A DNA stretch of 64,000 nucleotides from Methylorubrum aminovorans (GTDB lineage: Bacteria > Pseudomonadota > Alphaproteobacteria > Rhizobiales > Beijerinckiaceae): positions 62,001 to 126,000 of the forward strand of contig NZ_BPRC01000010.1 of NCBI RefSeq assembly GCF_022179725.1. Direction: 5' to 3'. The notes beneath the pieces are model-generated. The model did no database searches and was not told the DNA's origin. It saw only the letters and a program-made list of their open reading frames with translations. Shown here piece by piece: positions 42,718-52,700 of the stretch. Both the position numbers and the translations under genes were made by a program. How positions within the stretch are numbered: position 1 is the first letter of the stretch; every line of letters begins with the position of its first letter.

Positions 42718-43722
42718 CTAAACCGTCCGCCGCGACGGGGTGAGCCGCACACCCGGCGCCGGGCGCTCCAGCAGAACCTCCCGCCGAAATCGTACAAGCC
42801 GGGCCGGACGGCCGGCATTGCCGCTGGTCAGCGCCTCGGTCTCCTCGACGAGGCCCTGCTGCGCCACGAGGCGGCGGAAGTTCTGCTTGTGCAACCGCGT
42901 GCCGGAGAGCGCCTCGACCGTGCGCTGAAGCTGAAGCAGGGTGAAGGCGGGCGGCATCAGCTCGAACACCACCGGGCGATACTTGATCTTGCCGCGCAGG
43001 CGTCCGATCGCGGTGGCGAGCACCCGGCGATGGTCATGCGCCATCGGCTGGCCGGTGATCGCGAGGTCGTCGGGCACGGCGGCGCCGTTCTGGCCGCTGG
43101 CCTCGGGGATCAGGCCGGCCTCGAACAGCAATTCATAGCGCTCCAGCACCCGCTCCTCGTTCCAGGCACCGCCGATGCCGAAGCTGAGACCGACCCGGTC
43201 CTCGCGCAGGCGCCGGAGCTTCGGGTCGGTGGCGGCAGCGACCCAGGCCATCAGGCGCGGCTCGATTTCGGCGAGCGCCGGGGGTCGGCCTTCGCGAAAA
43301 TCCTCCCAGGGCAGGTAGCGGTACCAGTTGCGCCACGCGGCCTCCGCAAGGCCCGCCGGGCGCAGCTCGCGCACGAGCGCGAGGTAGGCCACGGAGAGCA
43401 GATGCACGCCGTGCTGTCCGTCCTCCCGGTCGCGGTCGCCGAAGGTGTAGAGCTGTTCGACATAGCCGAGGCGCTGGTGGGTCTGCTGCTCGACCCAGGC
43501 GCGCAGGCCCCGCTCCAGCGTGGCATGCTCGGGCACCAGAGGCCCTGCGGGCAGGGCGGTCTCGCGGCCCTTGGCCTGCCCCCCGACCTGAACGGTGAGC
43601 GCGCGCGGTTCCCCGTCCGTTGCCGCGACGATCACGGCGACGAGCCCCACCGAGGACGCGCTGGCGTCGCGCATCCCCGCATCCGCCACGGCGGCGGTCA
43701 CATCCGGTTCGGCCGTGCTCAT
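42718..43722 (-). CDS. NUDIX-fold/winged-helix regulator, probably NadQ-type (NAD metabolism)
   Basis: 334 residues from ATG 43722. N-terminal NUDIX-like beta/alpha fold (SSVGLVAVIVAATDGEPRAL; LERGLRAWVEQQTHQRLGYVEQLYTFGDRDRE) without a full catalytic NUDIX box. A helical middle part follows, then a C-terminal winged helix (IKYRPVVFELMPPAFTLLQL; GTRLHKQNFRRLVAQQGLVE) like NrtR. This architecture fits the alphaproteobacterial regulator of NAD biosynthesis assigned to COG4111 (NadQ), in which the NUDIX domain senses an NAD-related ligand. The identification is from memory. Divergent from thiE. Confidence 0.72.
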   Translation of the reverse strand: MSTAEPDVTAAVADAGMRDASASSVGLVAVIVAATDGEPRALTVQVGGQAKGRETALPAGPLVPEHATLERGLRAWVEQQTHQRLGYVEQLYTFGDRDREDGQHGVHLLSVAYLALVRELRPAGLAEAAWRNWYRYLPWEDFREGRPPALAEIEPRLMAWVAAATDPKLRRLREDRVGLSFGIGGAWNEERVLERYELLFEAGLIPEASGQNGAAVPDDLAITGQPMAHDHRRVLATAIGRLRGKIKYRPVVFELMPPAFTLLQLQRTVEALSGTRLHKQNFRRLVAQQGLVEETEALTSGNAGRPARLVRFRREVLLERPAPGVRLTPSRRTV

Positions 43723-43934
43723 GCGTTCGTCGGCCTTGAGCCCCTGTCCTCGGGCCTTCCTCGGCGGCGAAAGCGGTTCCGCCCCACCGCCTCGCTCTTG
43801 CCGGATCGGCCCCTTCATCGTCAACGGAGGCGACGGCCTCATCCGCAGCCGAGTACGGTCACGGTCGCCGCGGGGGGCCGATCCTGCTAGACCGAAAGCA
43901 GGATCACCGAAGGAAGCGGCCATAGGAAGCGTCG

Positions 43935-44729
43935 ATGGCGCTCGGATGGCAGATGCTCGAACGGGATCGGGGGGGCAGCATGAGCATCGGGGCGGGGCAA
44001 GAGAGACGGCAGGACGCGGGGCTCGGCTTAGCCCGGCCGTCTGCAGGCATCGCGGTGGACCTGCGCCTCTACGGCATCCTCGATACCGGCGTGCTCGGCG
44101 ACGATGCGGCGGCGCTCGCCGCCCTGGCGGCGGAGGCCGTGGCCGGAGGCGCCACCCTGCTCCAGTACCGCGACAAGGACCTGACGGATGCCCGCGCGGC
44201 GCTGGCGCGGATTCGGGCGATCCACGCCGCGGTCAACGGCCGCGCGCCGCTGCTGGTCAACGATCGGGTCGATCTCGCCCTCGCAGCCGGCGTCGAGGGC
44301 GTGCATCTCGGCCAATCGGATCTCCACCCGGAAGAGGCGCGCCGCCTGCTCGGACCGCGCGCAATCATCGGGCTCACCGTGAAGACCGGCGCCCAGGCCG
44401 ACGAGCTCTACCGGCTGCCCATCGACTATGCCTGCATCGGCGGCGTCTTCGCCACCGCCAGCAAGGACAACCCGGATCCGCCGGTCGGCCTCGACGGGCT
44501 GCAGCGGATCGTGTTCCGCGCCCGGCTCGCCCGCGGCCAGGCCCTCCCGCTCGGTGCGATCGCCGGGATCGACGCCAGCAACGCGGCCTCCGTGATCCGG
44601 GCGGGCGCCGATGGGGTGGCGCTGATCGGCGCGCTGTTCAAGGGCGGCGCCACCGAGGCCAAGGCACGGGATCTGCGTGCGCGGGTCGACGAGGCCCTCG
44701 GGCAGCGCGGCAACGCGGGGATGCGCTAG
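43935..44729 (+). CDS. thiE: Thiamine-phosphate synthase
   Basis: 264 residues from ATG 43935 (AGGAAG 5 bases upstream); ATG 43980 behind GGGGGG is a possible alternative, since the extra N-terminal residues lack similarity. TIM-barrel signatures: GATLLQYRDKD, LLVNDRVDLALAAGVEGVHL, GQSDLHPEEARRLLG, PIDYACIGGVFATASKDNP and GIDASNAASVIRAGADGVAL. Joins HMP-PP and thiazole phosphate to thiamine phosphate. Its stop codon overlaps the first base of a palindromic repeat; thiD follows after about 115 bases. No TPP riboswitch motif was found upstream. Confidence 0.9.
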   Translation: MALGWQMLERDRGGSMSIGAGQERRQDAGLGLARPSAGIAVDLRLYGILDTGVLGDDAAALAALAAEAVAGGATLLQYRDKDLTDARAALARIRAIHAAVNGRAPLLVNDRVDLALAAGVEGVHLGQSDLHPEEARRLLGPRAIIGLTVKTGAQADELYRLPIDYACIGGVFATASKDNPDPPVGLDGLQRIVFRARLARGQALPLGAIAGIDASNAASVIRAGADGVALIGALFKGGATEAKARDLRARVDEALGQRGNAGMR

Positions 44730-44817
44730 AGCATCGTCCCGAAAGGTTGTTGCTGGCTTTCGGAAAACGATGATGCACAAACAACGCGATGGAGCATCGT
44801 CGCGAAAGGTGTCCGAC
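44728..44817. repeat. Rhizobiales palindromic repeat, family 1, copy 2 plus partial third copy
   Basis: 44728-44777 runs AGAGCATCGTCCCGAAAGG ... CTTTCGGAAAACGATGATGC with inverted ends, beginning inside the thiE stop codon. 44790-44817 repeats the left arm (GGAGCATCGTCGCGAAAGGTG). The element resembles the short palindromes with CCCGAAA/TTTTCGG arms scattered through Rhizobiales genomes and matches the inverted copy at 28559. Confidence 0.75.
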
Positions 44818-44845
44818 ACAAAAAGATCGACGACGGGAGACGCCC

Positions 44846-45652
44846 ATGACCGCCATCGCCCTGACCATCGCCGGCTCTGATTCGAGCGGGGGCGCCGGCA
44901 TCCAGGCCGATCTCAAGACCTTCGCGGCCCTTCGCGTCTACGGCGCCAGCGTCGTCACCGCTCTGACAGCGCAGAACACGACGGGCGTGCAGGCGATCCA
45001 CGACGTACCCGCCGATTTTGTCGCCACGCAGATCGACTCGGTGTTCGCCGATCTCGCGGTGGGTGCGGTGAAGATCGGCATGCTCTCGCGGCCAGAGACG
45101 ATCCGGGCGGTGGCCGAGGGTTTGCGGCGGCACGCCGCCGGCATTCCGGTGGTGCTCGATCCCGTCATGGTCGCCACCAGCGGCGATCGGCTGATCTCGC
45201 AGGAAGCCGTCGAAACCCTGCGCAGCGCGCTGATGCCGCTGGCGACCGTCGTCACGCCCAACCTGCCGGAGGCGGCGACCCTGCTCGACGAGGCGGAGGC
45301 CGGACACGAGAACGAGGCGGTGGGCCAAGCCCGCCGGCTGCTGGGGCGCGGGGCGCGGGCGGTGCTGATCAAGGGCGGCCACGGCGAGGGCCGCGAGAGC
45401 GTCGATCATCTCATCGCGGCCGACGGGACCCTGCGCCGGTTCGCGGCGCCGCGCATCGAGACCCGCAACAGCCACGGCACCGGCTGCACCCTCTCGGCAG
45501 CCGTGGCGGCCGGTCTCGCCCGCGGGCAGGGCCTCGCGGAGGCGGTGGCAGGGGCGAAGACCTACGTCACGGCGGCGATCCGCGCTGCCGATTCCGTGCT
45601 CGTTGGCCACGGCCACGGTCCGCTCCACCATTTCCACGCGCTCTGGCAGTAG
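44846..45652 (+). CDS. thiD: Hydroxymethylpyrimidine/phosphomethylpyrimidine kinase
   Basis: 268 residues from ATG 44846 with GGGAGA 5 bases upstream. Ribokinase-fold enzyme that phosphorylates HMP and HMP-P in thiamine synthesis. Visible: IAGSDSSGGAGIQADLKTFA at the N-terminus, VLDPVMVATSGDRL, VVTPNLPEAATLL and the anion-hole motif NSHGTGCTLSAAVAAGLARG. Downstream of thiE on the same strand and likely co-transcribed. Confidence 0.95.
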   Translation: MTAIALTIAGSDSSGGAGIQADLKTFAALRVYGASVVTALTAQNTTGVQAIHDVPADFVATQIDSVFADLAVGAVKIGMLSRPETIRAVAEGLRRHAAGIPVVLDPVMVATSGDRLISQEAVETLRSALMPLATVVTPNLPEAATLLDEAEAGHENEAVGQARRLLGRGARAVLIKGGHGEGRESVDHLIAADGTLRRFAAPRIETRNSHGTGCTLSAAVAAGLARGQGLAEAVAGAKTYVTAAIRAADSVLVGHGHGPLHHFHALWQ

Positions 45653-45846
45653 TTTCGCGCTCCGGCCATCACTTGGCACCGGGATGAAACCTGGTCCTCG
45701 CCGTCGATTTGCGTTTGACAGATCAAACGCTCGTTCGGATAACGGAACGCCTTTCAGTGCCCCGCCCACGATTTCGTGATCCGATCCGCCCGTGAAGGTG
45801 TCTTCGGCGCGGAGGGTTTGGCGGGCACTCTCAGCGGACCGACGTG

Positions 45847-46476
45847 ATGCAGGACATAGCGGCAAGCCTCGAACGCGGACGGCCGAAGGATCTCGCCAGC
45901 GGCGCGCAGGTGCTCTCGGGCCAGCTCGGCAAGACGATCCAGCGGCTGCGCAAGGCCTACAACCTCTCCCTCTCGGAACTCGCCGAACAGTCCGGCGTGG
46001 CGAAGTCGATCATCAGCCAGATCGAGCGCAACGAAACCAATCCGACGCTGGCCACGATCTGGCGCTTGAGCCAGGCGCTCGACGTGTCGATCGAGCGGGT
46101 GCTCGCCACCTCCGACGAAGAGCCCTTCATCGAGCGCTTCTCCCGCGCCGACACCCCGCGGCTCGTCTCCGACGACGGAAAGGTGCGGCTCGCCATCATC
46201 GGCTGGATCAAGACCGTCGAGTGGCTGCAATGGTACGACGTCACTGCCGATGCCGGCGGCGTGCTCGAATCCGACGCGCATCAGCGCGGCTCGGTCGAGT
46301 CGCTGTCGGTGCTGGAGGGCAGCTTCGAGGTCGAGGTGGCCGGCGAGGTCCAGCGGGCCAATGCCGGCGAGACCCTGCGCTACCGCTGCGACCGCCCGCA
46401 CAGCATCCGCTGTCTCGGCGACGAGCCGGGCCGGGCGACGATGGTGGTGATCATGAAGGCCGCCGTGATGGAGTGA
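45847..46476 (+). CDS. XRE-family regulator with C-terminal cupin domain
   Basis: 209 residues. Helix-turn-helix of the XRE type at about 20-80 (LGKTIQRLRKAYNLSLSELA, GVAKSIISQIERNETNPTLA), then a linker and a cupin beta-barrel (about 115-205: GSVESLSVLEGSFEVEVAGE, GETLRYRCDRPHSIRCLGDE). Such regulators sense small metabolites through the cupin. An in-frame GTG directly before the ATG is possible. No adjacent target gene suggests its regulon. A strong bidirectional terminator follows. Confidence 0.92.
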   Translation: MQDIAASLERGRPKDLASGAQVLSGQLGKTIQRLRKAYNLSLSELAEQSGVAKSIISQIERNETNPTLATIWRLSQALDVSIERVLATSDEEPFIERFSRADTPRLVSDDGKVRLAIIGWIKTVEWLQWYDVTADAGGVLESDAHQRGSVESLSVLEGSFEVEVAGEVQRANAGETLRYRCDRPHSIRCLGDEPGRATMVVIMKAAVME

Positions 46477-46618
46477 TCCGGCCACGGCGCGATCGGTTCG
46501 ATCGACCGGTGCCACCCTCGTCCCGCATGTGGGGAGGGAGGCATCCCGGCAAGGCCGAAGTGATCAGCCGGAATCAGGACGAAACGGCTCCCTCGGAACA
46601 GCGACACGAGACAGAAAA

Positions 46619-46653
46619 GGCCCCCGGCGCATGCAAGCGCCGGGGGCCTTTTT
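46619..46653. terminator. Strong bidirectional terminator
   Basis: Perfect 12-bp stem GGCCCCCGGCGC / GCGCCGGGGGCC with loop ATGCAA, flanked by AAAA on the left and TTTTT on the right, so it can end transcription of both the XRE-cupin gene and the convergent giant gene. Confidence 0.93.
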
Positions 46654-46738
46654 CGTTGGACGCTCCGGTCAATTACGTCCCGAGGCGGACTTCGGCGGGC
46701 TCGGGGACACCGAACCCGCCTCATCCGGTCCTCACGCC

Positions 46739-49700
46739 TCAGGCCTCGTCGAACCGGCCGCTGGCATGGGCGAGCATGGTGTAGACCTTGCCCGTCTCCG
46801 AGGTGAGGTAGGCGTCCGCGCGCTTGGTGTCGCGGTCGTTCTTCGTCACCTCGCCGAGCAACCGCTCGAACTCGCCGACATAGCGGTCGACCGTGCGGCG
46901 GAACTCCGCATCCGACCGGTAGCGGCGCTGGATCTGCTCGAAGGTCTGCCGGCCCTGCGCCGTGTAGAGGCGACCGTCGAACAGGTTAGTGTCACCACGG
47001 CGGTAGCGCTGCCAGAACTCGACCGAGGCCTGATGATCGACCATCCGGGCGATATCGGTCGAGATGGCGTCCAGCGAGATCCGCTCCACCGGTCCCTTCG
47101 TCTCGGGCGCGGGAGCCGGGGCGGGGATCGCCTCGGCGCCGTCGTCGTCGAGCGAGGCGCGGGTCAGGAGATCGGACAGCCAGCCGCGGTTGTCGCGGGT
47201 GCCGGGCCGTCCCTGGACGGGGGTCTGGGCTCCGGCCGGAGCGGCGGCCGGGCTCGCCGGACGCGCGGGGGCGGGAGCCGCCGCCTGGGGCCGGACCGCC
47301 GTCGGTGCCGCAGCGCGGGCCGGCGCAGGCGCCGGCTGCGGTGCGGCGACGGGCGCGGAGGCGGCGCGGCCTCCCTCGGCGGTGCGGCGCTGCTCGGCGC
47401 CCCGGGCCTGCGCCGCCGGCTGGGCGACATCGACCGAGCGGTTGGAGCGGGCGACGAGCGCCGCCAGCTCGTTCAGCGCGTCGATCTGCTCGGCCACGAC
47501 GCGGCGCATCTCGCCCGTCGCATCCTGCGTCTCGCGCGGCAGGTCGAGGACGCCGCGCTGCAGGTCGGCGCGGGTCGCGTCGAGCTCGCGGCGGATTTCG
47601 GCGGCCATCGCGTTCATCCGCGCGACCGAGTCGCCGAACTGGCCGGAGGCGGCCGCGAAGCTCTCCATCATCTTGGCGGAAGCCGCCTCGATGGCGCTAC
47701 GGACCGCCCCCGCCGTGCGGGCGCTCTCCTCGTCGGCGCCGCTGCGCAGGCGCTCGAAGTCGCCCGCCACCGCGGTGCCGGCCTCGCGGGCCGCGCGGGC
47801 CACGCTCTCGCTGAGTTCGCGGGCGCGGGCCTCGGCCGCGCGCAGCGTCTCCTCGACCACGCTGCCGAAGCGGCCGGTTTGGGCCTCGATGGCCTGGCTG
47901 CGCTCCTCGAGACGGGCCAGCGCCGCCTCGATCACCGCTTGCCGGTTCGTCAGGCTCTCGGCGAGACGGCCTTCCACCGCCTCCAGGGTGCCGGCGGCCT
48001 GCGAGAGCGCGCCGACATGGGTGCCGGTGTGCTCCACCAGGGCCCGGCCGCGGGCGTCGAGCGTCTCGGCGAGATCGGACGCCTGGGCGAGCGCCCCCTG
48101 CGAGGCCTCGCGCAGGGCCACGACCTGCGTCGAGACCCGGTCGGACGCCTGCGCCGTGTCGGCGGCGACCCGGTCGAGGGCCGACTGGATCTGCTCGACG
48201 CGGGCCGCGAGCCCCTGCTCGACCGCCGCGAGGTTCTCGGAGGCGCCGCCGACGAGATCCTTCAGCCCGTCATTGGCATTCTCGATCCGGCTGAGGAAGC
48301 CGGCGACGTCGCGGCGGACCCGCTCGTTCGCCTGGGCGATGGTGTCGGCAGAGGCCGCCGCGCCCTCGTCCAGGGCCGCGCGCAGGGCCTGAGCCGACTC
48401 CACGGTGCGAACGACGATGGCATCGGTGCGCTCGCGCAGAGCCTCGACCAACGGCGTGCCCTTGTCGGCGATGAGCCGGTCGAGGGACTGCTCCCGCTCG
48501 GCCAGCGCGTCGGCCAGGGCCGCGGCCGGGCCATCGATCAGGCGGGCGAGCGCGGCGTTGCGCTGCTCCATCGTCTCGGCCAGCGCGGCGACGCGGGTCT
48601 GAACCTCGGCGGCGTGACGATGGGCGCGCTCCTCCAGCATCCGGCCCATGCGGATGATGCCGTCCTCCACCAGCGATGCGTAGGCGCCCTGGCGCTCATC
48701 CAAGGTCTCCGCCAGCGCAGCCTGCCGCTGGGCCCGCTCGTCGAGCGCCGCGACCATCCGGGCGGTGCCGCCGTCGATGAGGGCCGCGTAAGCCTCCTTC
48801 TGGCGATCGAACGCCTCGGCCAGCACCGCGTGACGGCGCGCGCGCTCTTCGAGAGCGGAGACCATCCGGGCGGTGCCCTGCTCGATCAGGCTCGCATAGG
48901 CGTCCCGCTGCCCGTCGAAGGCCTCGGTGAAGGCCGCCTGCCGCTCTGCGCGCTCGTCGAGAGCCGCGACCAGGCGGGCCGTGCCTTCCTCGATGAGCCT
49001 TGCGACGGCCCGCTGTCGCTCTTCCACCGTCTCGGCCTGCGCCGCGTGGTGGCGCGCCCGCTCTTCGAGTGCCGCGACCATGCGGGCCGTGCCCTGCTGG
49101 ATCAGGCTGGCATAGGCGTCCCGCTGTCCGTCGAAAGCCTCGGTCAGCGCCGCCTGCTGCCGGGCGCGCTCGTCGAGCGCCGCGGCAATCCGATCGGTGC
49201 CGGCCTCGACCAGAGCGGCGACGGCCTTCTGGCGCTCCTCGACCGTCTCGAACTGGGCGACGTGCTGACGGGCGCGCTCGTCGAGCGCGGTGGTCATGCG
49301 GGCCATACCCTCGTCGACGAGAGCAGCGTAGGCGTCCTGGCGCTCGTCGAAGGCATCGGCCAGCGCGTTGGCGCGGCTCGCCACCACGGTGGCGAAGGCG
49401 CGAAGGCGCGCGTCGATGCGAGCGGTGAAGTCCTCGCTGCGGCTGTCGACGGTTTGGGCCAGGGCGGCGGCCTGACGCTCCACGAGTTGCGCGAAGGCGC
49501 CGCCGCGGGTTTCCACCAACCCATCGAGGCTCTGCATGCGCTCGTCGAACAGGGCCGCCATCGCCTGGGTCTGGCCGTCGAGACGGCCGGTCAGCGCGGT
49601 CGAGCGCTCGTCCACCAGCGCGCCGAGGCGGGCGTGGAACTCGTCGAACAGGCGGACCAGCTCCTGCGTCCGCTCCTCGACCGTCTGCGCGACCTGCTGG

Positions 49701-52700
49701 CCGCGACCGTCGACGATGCCGCCGAGGACGCCGAGGCGCTCGTCGAACAGGGCCGCGAGGCTCCGCGTGCGGGTATCGACCTCGCCGGCGGCGCGGCCGA
49801 TGCCGCCCTCCAGCGTCTCGACGAACTGGCGCGCGCCCTCGGTCAGCGCGGCCTGGAGCGGCAGGATCCGGCCCTGGAAGCCTTCGTCGAGGCGGCCGGC
49901 ATGGCCGTCGAGCAGCCCGCGGATCTCGCCCGTGCGGTGGTCGAGGATGTCCTGAACCGTGCGGGCCCGCTCGTCGAGCGTCGTGCGCAGGTCGTCGCCG
50001 CGGGCATCGAGCATGGCGCGGATCTCGCCGGCGCGGCTGTCGAGCAGGTCCTGCACCGTGCGGGCCGGCTCCTCCAGGGCAGCGCGCAGGGCGTCGAGCC
50101 CGGTCTCGAACTCGCCGCGGACACGGCCGGCGCTGCCGTCCACGAGGCCGCGCAGCTCCCCGGTGCGGGTGTCGAGGGTGTCGCGGATCTCGCTGCTGCG
50201 GGCGTCGAGCAGGTCGCGCACCGTGTGCAGCCGCTCCTCCAGCACCCTCTCCAGGGCGCCGAGGTTGGCATCGAACGCGCCGCGCACCTGCCCGGCACCG
50301 CCCTCCATCAGGCCGCGCAGGTCGTCGGTGCGGTGATCGAAGGTGTCGCGGATCTCGTTGCTGCGGGCGTCGAGTAGGTCGCGCACCGTGCGCAGCCGCT
50401 CCTCCAGCACCGTCTCGAAGGCACCGAAACCGGCTTCGAGCTCGCCGCGCACCCGGCCGGCGCTGCCTTCCATCAGGCCGCGCAGGTCGTCGGCGCGGCT
50501 GTCGAGCAGGGTGCGGATCTCGTCGGCACGGCTGTCGAGAGCGCTGCCGAGGCGGCCCGCGCCCTCGCCGAGGAGGCCGTCGACCTGCCCGACGAGGTCG
50601 CGCAGGGCGGCGAGCAGGGTGGTGCCGCGGCGGTCGAGCAGAGCGCCGAGCGAGGCGCCGCCCTGTTCCAAGGCCCCGGTGATGTCGGAGAGACGCCCCT
50701 CGAGGCCCTCGACCGTCGCGCGGCTGCGCTGGTCGAGATCGGCGACAAGCGCAAAGCCGCGCTCGTCGAACAGGTGGTTGAGGCTCTCGGCCCGCTCGTC
50801 GAACAGGCGGGCGAGTGCCTCGACATGGCCGCCGAGCGCCTCGACCGCGAGGCCGCCGCGGCGCTCCAGCAGGGCGACGAGGTCGCGGATGCGGCCGGTC
50901 AGCTCGCCGTCGATGGTGCGGGTGCGGCTCTCGATCAGGCGCACCGCTTCGAGCGCCTGGATGCCGAAGGACTCGTCGAGGTGGCGGGTGCGCTCCTCCA
51001 GCGTGCCGCTGAGGGTGTCGAGGCGCGCGACCACGCCGGTATCGAGGCGCTCGGCGCCCTCGTCGAGGCGGCGGGCGAGATCCTGGGTCGTCTGTTCGAG
51101 GCGCTCGGCGATCTCGGCGGCGCGGGCGGCGAGGACATCGCCCACGGCGCGGCCGCGGTCGGCGATGTCCTGCGCGGAGCCTTCAATGCGCCGGTCGAGG
51201 GATTCGCCCAGGATGCGGTTGCCCTCGTCCAGGGTGCGGGCGATTTCGGAGGTGCGCAGCACCAGGGTCTCGTTGAGGGCATTGGCGCGGGCGCCGAGCC
51301 GCGTGTCGACATGGCCGACGAGGGCGGCGAAGCTCTCGCCGATCTCGGCGGCGCGCTTGGCCGAGAGCGATTCCATCTCACCGATACGCGACTCGACGGT
51401 CTCGCTGGCGAGGCGGGCCCGCTCGGCGAGGGAATCGGCAAGTGCATTGCCCTGCACGGCGATGATCCGGTCGATCTCGGCGAGACGCGAATCCAGGGTA
51501 TGGCCGAGCGATTGCGCGTTGCCGGCGATCCGGTCGGCGAGGATGTCGCCGCGGGCGATGGTCTCCTGGAGCACGGCCAGCCGGCTGCCCAGCGCCTCTT
51601 CCACCGCGCGGGCGCGGCCGTCGGCGGTCTCGACGAAGGCGGCGTGGCTGCGGTGGAGCGCATCGCCGACCTGCGACGCGTGGCCGGCGATGGCTAGCGC
51701 CACCTCGCGGCCCGCGCCTTCGAGACGGGCCTGCGCCTCGTCGGACTGGCTGGCGATGAGCGCGGCGGCGCCGCGGCCGTGACGATCGAAACCTTCTTCC
51801 AGGGCGCCCAGGCGGGCCTCCAGCTCGGAGCCGACGCCGTCGGCCGTGCGCGACAGCGCCTGCGCCGTGGCGTCGCCGCGGGCGGCAACCTCGTCGCCGA
51901 GGCGGCGCAGGGTCTCGCGTAGAGTCTCCAGGGCACTCTCGGTGCGGGTGCCGACCTCGCCGCCGGCCTGTTCGGCCGCTTGGGCCAGCGCCGCGGTCGC
52001 CTCGGCACTGCGGGCGGACAGCTCGTCGCCCATCCGGATCAGGGTTTCCTGCAGGCTTCGCAGCGACGTTTCCGTGCGGCTGCCCACGGCGCCGCTGGCC
52101 TGCTCGGCCGCGCGGCCGAGCACAGCGGTCGCCTCGAGGCTGCGGGCAGACAGTTCGTCGCCGATCCGGTCCAGCGCGTCGCGCAAGGTCCGCAGCGATT
52201 CCTCGGTGCGCGTTCCGACCTCGCCGCCGACACGCTCGGCGGTCCGTGCCAGCGCCTGCGTGACCTCGGCGCTGCGGCCGTCGATCTCCTCGCGGACCTG
52301 ATCCAGAAGGGCGCGCAGACCCTGCGCCGATTGATCGGCACGGCTGCCGATGTCGCCGCCGGCCTGGGCCGCGGCCAGCGACAGGGCGACGCTCGCCTCC
52401 GACCCGCGAACGGCGATCTCATCGGCCACCTGCCGAAGAAGATCCTGAAGCGACTGCATCGACTGATCGGTGCGGTTGCTGATCTCGCCGCCGGCATGGG
52501 CCGCCGCGAGTGCCAGCGCCCCGGTCGCCTCGGCGCTGCGGGCGGTGAGTTCGTCGGCCATCCGCTGGATCGCGGCGTGGAGCGTCTGAGACGCGCTCTC
52601 GCTGCGGCTGCCGAGTTCGCCGCCGACACGCTCGGCGGCGGCCTGGAACCGGCCGACCACGTCGTCCGAGCGGGTCTCCACGGCGGCGGCGGCCTCGTCG

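Noticed and set aside
43723..43934. Search for a TPP riboswitch before thiE
   Set aside because: The conserved CUGAGA element and matching helices were not found.
46529..50377. 1282-codon open frame on the plus strand opposite the giant coiled-coil gene
   Set aside because: Antisense shadow of GC-rich repeats. The minus-strand frame has membrane helices, coiled-coil periodicity, a ribosome-binding site and a globular end, whereas this one has none.
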